Source of the DNA: Candidatus Poribacteria bacterium
GTDB taxonomy: Bacteria; Poribacteria; WGA-4E; WGA-3G
Direction of reading: 5' to 3'
Assembly: GCA_022821495.1 (NCBI GenBank)
Contig: JAJEDN010000065.1
Coordinates: forward strand, 1-37,472
DNA length: 37,472 nucleotides
Position 1 is the stretch's first letter; each line of letters starts with the position of its first letter. The notes below the pieces were generated by a model. The model was not told the origin of the DNA. It saw only the letters and a list, made by a program, of their open reading frames with translations, and did no database searches. Both the position numbers and the translations under genes were made by a program. Of this stretch, positions 17,525 to 24,801 are shown piece by piece.

Positions 17525-18247
17525 CTATTTTGTGGATTTGAGATGCGCCCAAGTTGTTGCGAGTTTGCTTCTCGCATCAACCGGTAACGAGGGTCCATCG
17601 GGTCCATAAACGATGACATCGTCATACTTTGCAACAGTGCTCCATGTTGCGAGACCGACTCTGCCGACACCATCTTCGGTGTTATCATCTACCTTCGCAA
17701 CCTCTTCGTCGTTGAGGAAGAGCGTGTAGCTGCCAGGTTCATTGACAATCTTGATGTTATACCAATCATCATCTTCGATGGTGTGATTGCTATTGGCACC
17801 ACCTTTACCGCCCCATGATTCAACTTGCGAGCGTGTGTTTCCCCAGCCGCCGAGGTTCCACCAGTACTCCAATGAAGGTTTAAGTTTCTCCATACGTGGC
17901 GGATGATCTTCGAGTGCTTGACCGCGGGCTTGCATCAAGCCTTGGCACCGAAACATAATTAAAAAGCCTTCAGCACCACTGATTTTACTCCCTCTTACCT
18001 CAAAAGTGTAATCATTCCATGTGTCATCCCAGAATTCGTCAGCGACGACACTCATGCAGTTGGGGGAATTTTGGAGTTGATGGTATTCATCACCTTTGAA
18101 TTCCCAGTCTCCAAAGAGGGCGACCCATTTCTTCTCAGATTCCTTTGGGTCATCAAAATTATCCTCAAAATAGGTCTGCGACATCGCAATAGCAGCGATG
18201 CCGAGCGTGACACTGCAGATAGCGATAAATAAGTTACGTCTGTTCAT
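17525..18247 (-). CDS. Secreted beta-sandwich (concanavalin-like) protein with conserved C-terminal tail
   Basis: The 240-residue protein starts with a signal peptide (MNRRNLFIAICSVTLGIAAI, then MSQ). It continues with a beta-rich domain resembling LamG/DUF1080-type lectin folds, with FEDNFDD and WVALFGDWEFKGDEYH near the start and DDVIVYGP near the end. Such domains bind carbohydrate or form part of glycan-degrading systems, but no catalytic residues can be assigned. The last 18 residues, DARSKLATTWAHLKSTK plus the preceding Val, match the tail of the secreted protein at 23868-24722. That shared tail is described separately. The stop codon abuts palindromic element copy 2. Confidence 0.75.
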   Translation of the reverse strand: MNRRNLFIAICSVTLGIAAIAMSQTYFEDNFDDPKESEKKWVALFGDWEFKGDEYHQLQNSPNCMSVVADEFWDDTWNDYTFEVRGSKISGAEGFLIMFRCQGLMQARGQALEDHPPRMEKLKPSLEYWWNLGGWGNTRSQVESWGGKGGANSNHTIEDDDWYNIKIVNEPGSYTLFLNDEEVAKVDDNTEDGVGRVGLATWSTVAKYDDVIVYGPDGPSLPVDARSKLATTWAHLKSTK

Positions 18248-18369
18248 AATAGAATTCTCCTTTTAGTGTGTTTCGTGTAGCATAGGCTGTCAACTGGTGC
18301 TTCCCTTGTGTATTCTTCCGTAGTATGGTTTCCTGTTAAGCTGTACTACCTGTTGATTCTTCACTTCCA

Positions 18370-18984
18370 TTAAGATAGTTGAGGAAAGATGAACTTTTCA
18401 AGAAAAGTTTTCCTTGCATAGAAAGCTCTTGAAGTGCTTCCATGCCCCGTTCCTTTTGTTCTGGGCTGAATGTATACACCCATTTTACCGGTAAGCGCGG
18501 AAAATCCTCGGGTGCGGATGGTTTCCCTGACTAAGTCATAATCTGCTTTCACCTGATCGTAGACTTCTGGATCATCTAAATCGAAGGTTGTTACGCAGTA
18601 TAAAATGGATCTCTCCTCTTGTTGACTTTCCCAAATTCTTGCAGCGATGACCATTCGCCTCAATTTGGTCAACAAATGGCTATCTTCAAAATCAGTTCGT
18701 TCAACGTTATAGGGGTCGATCATCGTTACTGCCATTGTTTCTTTAATTCTCAGTTCACCATTCTTCAGATATTTCAAGGGAATTGTTTTTAGTTCCCACG
18801 ACCCGAAATTAGGTGCTTGAGCCGAATTGATAGGCAAATCTAAATGTCTTTCAAGTACATGTCCTGCCCAACCTTTATTTTTCTTTTTTCCCTTAAATAC
18901 AGTGACCTCATAGTCACTAGCTAACTCCCGAAGGTCTTGACCGGCAATCGTTGATAATTCTTGAACTGCTTTCTTTCTTTTCAT
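18370..18984 (-). CDS. MutH/Sau3AI-family restriction endonuclease
   Basis: The 204-residue protein resembles MutH and Sau3AI-type endonucleases throughout. It has AGQDLRELA at 14-22, KGWAGHVLE (37-45), SWELKTIP (62-69), a KETMAV segment (81-86), SHLLTKL (102-108) and YIQPRTKG (171-178). In MutH the active site is Glu, Asp, and Glu-x-Lys. Here E45, E64 and K66 fit, but the position spaced like the Asp is Asn59. The ATG at 18984 has TAGGAAAA just upstream; the TTG at 19002 would overlap the methyltransferase. As the last gene after a methyltransferase it is probably the restriction partner rather than mismatch repair. Its exact target is unknown. Confidence 0.8.
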   Translation of the reverse strand: MKRKKAVQELSTIAGQDLRELASDYEVTVFKGKKKNKGWAGHVLERHLDLPINSAQAPNFGSWELKTIPLKYLKNGELRIKETMAVTMIDPYNVERTDFEDSHLLTKLRRMVIAARIWESQQEERSILYCVTTFDLDDPEVYDQVKADYDLVRETIRTRGFSALTGKMGVYIQPRTKGTGHGSTSRAFYARKTFLEKFIFPQLS

Positions 18985-18998
18985 AATTTTTCCTATTG

Positions 18999-20024
18999 TC
19001 AACTGTCGTTTGATCCATCCTCAAATAAGCTGCCAGACAACTCATCAAGCCTATTTTGCGCAATTTGATTATATTCTTCTTGTTTCTCAATCATTATCCA
19101 TTTCCTCTTATGTTGCTCAGCGACAACCGCTGTAGTGCCTGTTCCAGAAAATGGATCAAGAATGAGTTCGTCTTCATTTGTTCCAGCTAAAATAAGTCGA
19201 TTGATGACCGCTGAAGGCTTCTGCGATGGGTGTTTTCCATGCTTCCGCTCCGACTTTTTAGTTAGCGGAATTTCCCACATGTTTCGCATTTGCTTGTCAT
19301 TATTCATTGCCTTGATTATCTCATAATTGAAAGTCCAATTTTTAGCTTTCTTACTTTCATTGTTGACCGCCCAAATGATAAATTCGGTAGACTCAGTAAA
19401 CATTCGACAAGTGATATTAGGCTGGGCATTAGGTTTGTACCAAACAATCTGGCTGATAATCCGTCGGTCAAACAAGTTTTGGAGAATAAAACCAATTGTA
19501 AAGATACAATGAAAAGACCCAAAAATAAACAGATTGCCGTTTGTTTTTAGTACTCTCAAGACTTCAGAAATCCAATTAACCGTGAATTGAAAATAATCAT
19601 CCTCCGCAAAAATATCCCATTGTTCCTGCATCGTAACATGTGAACTAAACGCCCAACCCAAGCCTTTCTTTTTTGACATATTAAACGGTGGATCGGTGAT
19701 ACAACAGTCAAAAACTCCATCAGGAAACGTTCGCATAACTTTTAAACAGTCACCTAATACAATTTGATTGATCGGGAGTTTCTCGGTTGTTCCAAGGATA
19801 GTTGGTGAATATCTGAAACCTCCAGAAGACGCATCGCGTATTTCACCGTCTGCTATTTTGGAAGATATTTGTGTCTTTTTTACTGGATGGATTCCTGTTG
19901 AAAGGTATTTAATCATCTGCGTCTTTTTTAGTGACGAGTATCCTTTCAGTCCACGTTTTTTAAGTTCCTCTCTTAATTCTTTGTTCCGCATTTGGTGGTA
20001 GTTCATAGATTGAATATGCTCCAT
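18999..20024 (-). CDS. SAP-domain fused DNA methyltransferase (beta class)
   Basis: The 341-residue enzyme should methylate adenine N6 or cytosine N4 in DNA using S-adenosylmethionine. Motif IV TDPPF (110-114) precedes motif I DPFSGTGTT (290-298), the order of beta-class enzymes, with the target-recognition region between. Residues about 15-42 (LREELKKRGLKGYSSLKKTQ) look like a SAP/Rho-N-type nucleic-acid-binding helix pair, an extra module for a small methyltransferase. The ATG at 20024 is uncertain; GTG at 20030 and ATG at 20006 are alternatives. It lies between two nuclease genes on the same strand with gaps of 27 and 14 bases, so it is almost certainly in one operon with them. Confidence 0.88.
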   Translation of the reverse strand: MEHIQSMNYHQMRNKELREELKKRGLKGYSSLKKTQMIKYLSTGIHPVKKTQISSKIADGEIRDASSGGFRYSPTILGTTEKLPINQIVLGDCLKVMRTFPDGVFDCCITDPPFNMSKKKGLGWAFSSHVTMQEQWDIFAEDDYFQFTVNWISEVLRVLKTNGNLFIFGSFHCIFTIGFILQNLFDRRIISQIVWYKPNAQPNITCRMFTESTEFIIWAVNNESKKAKNWTFNYEIIKAMNNDKQMRNMWEIPLTKKSERKHGKHPSQKPSAVINRLILAGTNEDELILDPFSGTGTTAVVAEQHKRKWIMIEKQEEYNQIAQNRLDELSGSLFEDGSNDS

Positions 20025-20051
20025 TAGCACTTTGTCAAGGTTGATTAAAAA

Positions 20052-20510
20052 TTATAGGTTCCTTTTCGCAAAATGGTCAAATTCTCCCAAACTATAAACT
20101 TGAAGCAGGTTACCTTTCCCTGCTTGAGAACGTAACCACTCCTTTGATTTAGGTCTATAGCCTATCCCTTCCAAAATGATGATTGTGGGATAAGGGTTTT
20201 TATTTATAGAAAGGACCTCAAACGGATACTTTTCATCAACAGTCCCTTTTTCTGATTGCCATTTGCATTGAATGACAAGACAATCTGTCCACTTCTTGGG
20301 GTGGTATAGAATAATATCTACGCGACGCCTTCCATCATAGAGCGAAGTTCCCGCAAAACATTGACGCGCATATATGGCATTCTCTGCACGATTCTTTAAA
20401 TTAAAGAAAAGCTTTGATTGCACTTGGCTATATCCTAAATCATCAAGAACTGCTGCAACATGATCTTCCAAACGTTTACCACTTTGATTGGCATGTAATC
20501 CGTTACTCAT
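20052..20510 (-). CDS. Small PD-(D/E)XK nuclease-like protein
   Basis: The 152-residue protein has the layout of a PD-(D/E)XK nuclease. A Glu in the first helix (GKRLEDHVAAVL, E15) is followed by Asp65 in GRRRVDIILYH, then Q81-C-K83 in VIQCKWQ, and a GTVDEKYPFEV segment. The Gln in place of the usual acidic residue of the xEXK motif occurs in some restriction nucleases and in Mrr-like proteins. It is the first gene of the operon with the methyltransferase and the MutH-like nuclease. It could be a second restriction subunit, a nicking partner or an accessory nuclease. I cannot tell which nuclease pairs with the methylation specificity. Confidence 0.7.
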   Translation of the reverse strand: MSNGLHANQSGKRLEDHVAAVLDDLGYSQVQSKLFFNLKNRAENAIYARQCFAGTSLYDGRRRVDIILYHPKKWTDCLVIQCKWQSEKGTVDEKYPFEVLSINKNPYPTIIILEGIGYRPKSKEWLRSQAGKGNLLQVYSLGEFDHFAKRNL

Positions 20511-20568
20511 AATTTGTTATCAATACTTCAGGAATCTGCCCACGTTTTTATTTATCAGTGCTAATATT

Positions 20569-20754
20569 TCACTGTACTGTAATCGGACAGGCATGATAAT
20601 CCCCGTATAACTCCCTAATAAATTCCACTTTGGTTAACATCTCCAAATCCTTCAGATTGGTAACCTGCAAGACATGACAGAAGTTGCTACCTAATCCATA
20701 GACACAACATTCCGCTGGAGTGCGGTGGATTGAGACACCATTTTCTATTTTCAC
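20569..20754 (-). CDS. Possible small protein or gene remnant
   Basis: A 61-codon frame with mixed composition (it contains AECCVYGLGSNFCHVLQVTN and LTKVEFIRELYGDYH) lies upstream of the nuclease operon on the same strand. It has no strong ribosome binding site and no motif I recognise. It might be a small leader gene of the operon, a decayed gene fragment or chance. I include it because its composition looks more protein-like than nearby shadow frames. Confidence 0.2.
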   Translation of the reverse strand: MKIENGVSIHRTPAECCVYGLGSNFCHVLQVTNLKDLEMLTKVEFIRELYGDYHACPITVQ

Positions 20755-20766
20755 TGCGAAGTAATA

Positions 20767-20783
20767 TCACCCCTCCGGGGTGA
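20767..20783. repeat. Short GC hairpin TCACCCC-TCC-GGGGTGA
   Basis: A perfect 7-bp stem with a 3-base loop lies about 60 bases downstream of the DUF1549 gene (stop at 20846). The minus-strand flank is AT-rich without a solid T run. It may be a weak terminator or a REP-like repeat. Confidence 0.5.
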
Positions 20784-20845
20784 GGAAAATACATGAAAAA
20801 CCTTGCTGAACATTCAAAACTTGTTGGTAGCAATTCCGGTTATAG

Positions 20846-22498
20846 TTAATGGTTGAGTGAAAATTCGGCTGAATTTAATAAGACCCAATAGAGATCTTCG
20901 TAAGCCAAGTCTTTGTTGCGATAGAGGCTACGTTCCATATAGCGTTGGAAATAGGTTTTCTCCTTAGCGGTTGGCAACCGTGAGAGGACGTTGAGGTAGA
21001 TATACTCCAAGCGTTCCGCGGGCTCACGCCATTTTCCCAAGACGTAATTGACAAAGCTGCCATGTTCTTCATGGCTCGCACTGTCGTTGACCATATCTCC
21101 ATTAATCATCATGAGTGCCTGTGGGACAGTTCCACTGAAAGCCTCGATTTCTTCCATTTCACCGTTATCAAGTAGAAACAGAAACTTCCTGAGATGTTCC
21201 CGTTTTCTGTCTTCAAGTGCCCGTAGCATACCTCTACGCTTCTCGCCGCCCTGCTTCTTCATGCCCTCCATTTTGACTTGCTGAAACCTTTCAAAACCGG
21301 TAGCCTGAAGCAGTGAATAGAAAAACTGTTCAGCACTTAGGGGTTTCACGTATGCGTGCGAGTAATAAATTTCGTCGTCCTTGTTACTTTTATTTGTTTG
21401 TGAGGTACGCTGATAAGTTTCGGAATTAAGGATTGTCCGCATCAAATGCTGTAAGTCATAATCGTGAATAATGAGATCTTCGGCGAGCCAGTCTAACAAT
21501 TCTGGGTTAGTGGGTAGATTCTCTTCGCCGAATCCATCAATAGGTTCGACAAAGGCGCGTGCCATAAAGTGTTTCCAGACGCGGTTCACAATTGCTCGGC
21601 TAAAATAGGGGTTTGATTTATCAGTCATCCACTGTGCAAGTGCCTCGCGCTTCTTAATGAGTGAACCTTTGTATTCTGTGCTGCCAAGGAAGCGTGGTGG
21701 GATCTCCGCTTTGAGTCTTTCCACCCAGATAACCTTTCGTGGTTCGTTGGTGATGAGATAATTGTCCATCCGCTTCTCATTACCAGCCATATCCATCGTC
21801 TGGATATATCCCTTCTGTTCACTTTCAATACCGCCGAAAAAAGCGGCGATGCCGTAAAAATCTTTTTGGCTCCACGCTTCAGTTTTATGATCGTGGCACT
21901 CGGCACACTGCATAGGTAGCCCTAAAAAGAGTCGTGAACTATGTGAAGTGAGGACGGCTGGTTCCCTATCGTAGCGCATAATATAGTTTCCAGCACCGTT
22001 GTCTTTCAGTTCACCATCAGCCGTGATGAGTTCTTGGACGAACTGATTGTAGGGCATATTTTTTGTCAATGCATCCTGTACCCAAAAAGCCAACCCGACG
22101 CGCCGATCGTCGCTATCGTCGCGTCTACCGATTAACCAGTTCACCCACAATTCGGTCCAATAGTCAACATAAGCTTGGCTTCCGAGCAATTGGTCAATTT
22201 TTTTCTGGCGTTTACTCGGAGAGCCGTCCTTGAGGAAATCTAAGACTTGTTCAGGTGCCGGAATTTTTCCGGTTAGATCGAGATGAACACGGCGTAAAAA
22301 CTCTGAGTCCACTGATATATCCGAAGGTTGAATATCTTCTTTTTTAAGCACAGCGTTGATGTGTCGGTCAAGGTGTTTTGTACTTGAGGAGACTTGTCGT
22401 GTCGGTGTGCTTGTAACTTTTGCGCAGTTAAGTGCTAAGAAGACAAAAGCCAACAGGGTGAAGGCGTAAAAAGGGAGCATTCCAACGGTTTTTTTCAC
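20846..22498 (-). CDS. DUF1549/DUF1553 domain protein
   Basis: The 550-residue protein has an N-terminal export signal (hydrophobic stretch ending ALNC, a poor lipobox). A DUF1549 domain follows (FLRRVHLDLTGKIP, FLGLPMQCAECHDHK), and then a DUF1553 domain (NPYFSRAIVNRVWKHF, DLQHLMRTILNSETYQR). Such proteins are common in Planctomycetes and related lineages, usually exported and often next to sulfatases, but their biochemical role is not established. The CAECH sequence is a fixed DUF1549 feature, so I do not read it as proof of a c-type haem. The N-terminal cytochrome domain seen in some relatives is absent. The start is GTG at 22498 with GGAGG about 11 bases upstream. Confidence 0.88.
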   Translation of the reverse strand: MKKTVGMLPFYAFTLLAFVFLALNCAKVTSTPTRQVSSSTKHLDRHINAVLKKEDIQPSDISVDSEFLRRVHLDLTGKIPAPEQVLDFLKDGSPSKRQKKIDQLLGSQAYVDYWTELWVNWLIGRRDDSDDRRVGLAFWVQDALTKNMPYNQFVQELITADGELKDNGAGNYIMRYDREPAVLTSHSSRLFLGLPMQCAECHDHKTEAWSQKDFYGIAAFFGGIESEQKGYIQTMDMAGNEKRMDNYLITNEPRKVIWVERLKAEIPPRFLGSTEYKGSLIKKREALAQWMTDKSNPYFSRAIVNRVWKHFMARAFVEPIDGFGEENLPTNPELLDWLAEDLIIHDYDLQHLMRTILNSETYQRTSQTNKSNKDDEIYYSHAYVKPLSAEQFFYSLLQATGFERFQQVKMEGMKKQGGEKRRGMLRALEDRKREHLRKFLFLLDNGEMEEIEAFSGTVPQALMMINGDMVNDSASHEEHGSFVNYVLGKWREPAERLEYIYLNVLSRLPTAKEKTYFQRYMERSLYRNKDLAYEDLYWVLLNSAEFSLNH

Positions 22499-22599
22499 GG
22501 TAGATGAACCTCCACAGGATACAGTTTAGGGTTGAAGTGTGTTTTTATAAAGTCTAATCTACTTTTTACGGTGTGTCAAGGAAAAGTATCGGCAGGCAA

Positions 22600-23655
22600 T
22601 TATGAGTTCCACCGAACACCTGTCGGAATAATGCCGACATCTTCACCGCGGCGCATCGCTTCAGCGGCATCAAGGATACTCGCTAAATCGTGTTGTGGTT
22701 CAAAGCCCAATAGTGTTTTGATTTTGCTCAAATCAAATTCAAAATAGAGGGGTTGCGGGAGTTGGACATCAACAAAATCCATCTGGTAGCGTTCAGATAG
22801 ATATGGCATAACCTCTTCGTGTTTGAAAACGCCGTTCCCACCGAGTGTGAATTCTTCGCCGATAGCGGCATCCTTTTCAACCCCTAAAACCAATCCTTGC
22901 ACAATATCGCGAACATCCGTGAAATGTTCTTTATAGGGTTGTCCGTTAGGATTACGCTTGAGTATGAACTTCTCTTGACCGTCCCAAAGGTTTTTGACGG
23001 TCTCCGCCGTTTTTAATTCAGTCGAATCGTCGCCTTTATAATTCTTGTATCGGTTGTAAATATTACTAAAGACAAACAGTTTTGGCAAATCGTCTTCATT
23101 GAGGAATTCGCTCGGTTCAATAACGGTTGTAAATCGGAAAACTGTGGAAGGTACGCCGTATTGGTGGTGATAGGTCATGCACAATTCCTCGCCGATCCAT
23201 TTGGTAAGGAAATAGGGCATGTGATGGTATTTAGCGACCATGTCCTCAGTGATCAATTTATCAAAAAATCTGCCGTTCTCAGTGAGTTCCCAATAGATTG
23301 CTTCGGTACAGGCATAAACGAGACGGTGAAGGTTCGGATTGAATTCGCGGACAGCCTCCAAAATGTTGAGCGTCCCCATACCATTAATTTCCAAGTACTG
23401 ACGGTTATCAAAGGGGCCACCGAAAGCAGCGGCGATATGATAGATAGCATCAACACCTTCAACGGCTTTTTTAACGTCCTCGTATTCGCGTAAGTCGCCG
23501 AGGACGGTCTCAACGCGTTCGGTTCCGTCCCATCTTCCGACACGATTGACATCACCCGGATAAACGAAACTTCGGATCTCGTGTCCTTTTTCCAGTAATT
23601 TTTTAACGAGGTTCGATCCGATGCGTCCGGTGCCACCTGTGACCAATATTTTCAT
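22600..23655 (-). CDS. NAD(P)-dependent epimerase/dehydratase (extended SDR)
   Basis: This 351-residue Rossmann-fold enzyme has the dinucleotide loop TGGTGRIG (6-13), an acidic VLGDLRE segment and IYHIAAAFGG. The catalytic set is Thr117 in YACTEAIY with Tyr148 and Lys152 in the YxxxK motif. It belongs to the extended short-chain dehydrogenases that act on nucleotide sugars or similar substrates; the substrate cannot be deduced. The catalytic residues are intact. It stands alone between the DUF1549 gene and a palindromic element, so context adds little. Confidence 0.9.
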   Translation of the reverse strand: MKILVTGGTGRIGSNLVKKLLEKGHEIRSFVYPGDVNRVGRWDGTERVETVLGDLREYEDVKKAVEGVDAIYHIAAAFGGPFDNRQYLEINGMGTLNILEAVREFNPNLHRLVYACTEAIYWELTENGRFFDKLITEDMVAKYHHMPYFLTKWIGEELCMTYHHQYGVPSTVFRFTTVIEPSEFLNEDDLPKLFVFSNIYNRYKNYKGDDSTELKTAETVKNLWDGQEKFILKRNPNGQPYKEHFTDVRDIVQGLVLGVEKDAAIGEEFTLGGNGVFKHEEVMPYLSERYQMDFVDVQLPQPLYFEFDLSKIKTLLGFEPQHDLASILDAAEAMRRGEDVGIIPTGVRWNS

Positions 23656-23718
23656 GACTTTTTCTCCAATGCATAAAAGAGCGATACACTTGAGGGAAGC
23701 ACATCACTCTTTTAGAGT

Positions 23719-23806
23719 AGGACTTACGCAGCCCCTCGCTGGCGGGGTTTCAAACCCCGCCAGCAGTGCGTAGGATGTCCATTATCAGGGAAAAATGGTA
23801 AGTCCT
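23719..23806. mobile_element. MITE-like palindromic element, copy 3
   Basis: The left end AGGACTTACGCA (23719-23730) is perfect and the right end keeps TAAGTCCT (23799-23806). The core is a different, very strong hairpin: GCTGGCGGGGTTT (23738-23750) against AAACCCCGCCAGC (23752-23764). Related AGAGT sequence flanks both sides, a possible target duplication. Confidence 0.7.
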
Positions 23807-23867
23807 GTAGAGTATATTTGCCGGATTGTAAGTGATATTGCGTTGCTCACAACCTGATAGAGAGGGA

Positions 23868-24722
23868 TTATTGTAAGGACTTCATTTCTCCCCATTTCAC
23901 TGCTAATTTATCTCTCGGTTCTACATCAAAGGCAGTGCTTATGAGTTTTATATTATCTATCGCCCACCACCAATCATTCTGTGCGTCAATGACCCCGAAA
24001 CTAATAGTCATCTCCGCTGCACCTGCGGGGTTGTCGATCGGGATTTCTAATGTTTCGTTTATCTGCTCCCCATCATTTAATTTTTCCTCTTTTAGTTTAA
24101 GGGTAGGAATCGTAACAAGGGTATGCGCGCCTGCGTCAATCCCGACGCTCTTGAAAAACAGGATTTGTTCGTCCTTACCGCCATCGAAGCTCACCGTTAT
24201 CTCGCCATTCTGGGTATCTTCAGGTCGCCAACTCGAATCTAATGTTAAGACGAGCGATTTCGCTGCTGCGCCCTTGATTTTGATAGGAGGGGTAATTAAG
24301 TGTCCATTCCAACGACTCTGCGCATCAGGATCACCATTTCCTTCCCAATCGTCCCACTCATCAGGATCAGAAACGGCTCCTTTACCGACACCTTTGCCGT
24401 CATTGTGGACCCCTGTGAACTCGCTGCGCCGCTGGTCTTCGGCTGTTCGTGTCCACCACTCAAGATCAACAATCGCCCAAGTTCTCCACTCAGGCATACC
24501 GAGATCTTTAGGGTTTTCGTTTGTAATTTCCCAACCCTCAGGCGGTGTGCCTGACCAAACGTCTTTATCTTTAATCTGTTCCATTATACTTGCTTCGAGT
24601 TTCACGCCTTCAAAATCTTCTTCAAGAAGGACAGCCTCACGGCTCCAAGTTTGTGGTGCTACGAGACAAAAGGTTATCATAAAAACCGAGTACGTAACGA
24701 TTCTCACAGTGGTGCTATTCAC
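23868..24722 (-). CDS. Secreted beta-sandwich protein with conserved C-terminal tail
   Basis: The 284-residue protein begins with a signal peptide (ending near TWSREAV). Its single beta-rich domain resembles lectin-like or choice-of-anchor-J modules: LLEEDFEGV and PPEGWEIT at the front, SRWNGHLITPPIKIKG in the middle, WWWAIDNIKLIS near the end. An acidic DPDEWDDWEGNGDPDAQ loop could bind Ca2+. The C-terminal DVEPRDKLAVKWGEMKS tail matches that of the protein at 17525-18247, although the domains differ. The GTG start at 24722 has GGAGG six bases upstream. Exported function is unknown. A long frame on the opposite strand here is an antisense shadow. Confidence 0.75.
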   Translation of the reverse strand: MNSTTVRIVTYSVFMITFCLVAPQTWSREAVLLEEDFEGVKLEASIMEQIKDKDVWSGTPPEGWEITNENPKDLGMPEWRTWAIVDLEWWTRTAEDQRRSEFTGVHNDGKGVGKGAVSDPDEWDDWEGNGDPDAQSRWNGHLITPPIKIKGAAAKSLVLTLDSSWRPEDTQNGEITVSFDGGKDEQILFFKSVGIDAGAHTLVTIPTLKLKEEKLNDGEQINETLEIPIDNPAGAAEMTISFGVIDAQNDWWWAIDNIKLISTAFDVEPRDKLAVKWGEMKSLQ

Positions 24723-24774
24723 AATTAGCCTCCGTGGGTTTTAGCCCAATAATGATATTGTGGTAGTAGGCGTT

Positions 24775-24786
24775 TGCGTAAATCCT
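24775..24786. repeat. Solitary half-site of the palindromic family
   Basis: TGCGTAAATCCT differs from the family terminal repeat by one base and lies in the short gap after ggt. No partner arm was found nearby, so it is either a decayed element or chance. Confidence 0.4.
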
Positions 24787-24801
24787 AATGAAACAACGCC
24801 T

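Larger units (their letters stand above)
20511..20845. other. Gap upstream of the restriction-modification operon
   Basis: This 335-base region should hold the promoter of the three-gene operon and the 3' end signals of the DUF1549 gene. It contains the weak small frame at 20569-20754 and a short hairpin at 20767-20783. I saw no helix-turn-helix control-protein gene and no clear operator repeats. Confidence 0.5.

Noticed and set aside
21894..21917. CxxCH motif (CAECHDHK) as a c-type haem site in the DUF1549 protein
   Set aside because: This sequence is a standard part of the DUF1549 domain, and no other cytochrome features are present.
23935..24744. 269-codon open frame on the plus strand
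   Set aside because: It lies entirely opposite the secreted protein gene at 23868-24722, which has a signal peptide, GGAGG and a conserved tail. The antisense frame is rich in Ser and Pro with no domain and no ribosome binding site.
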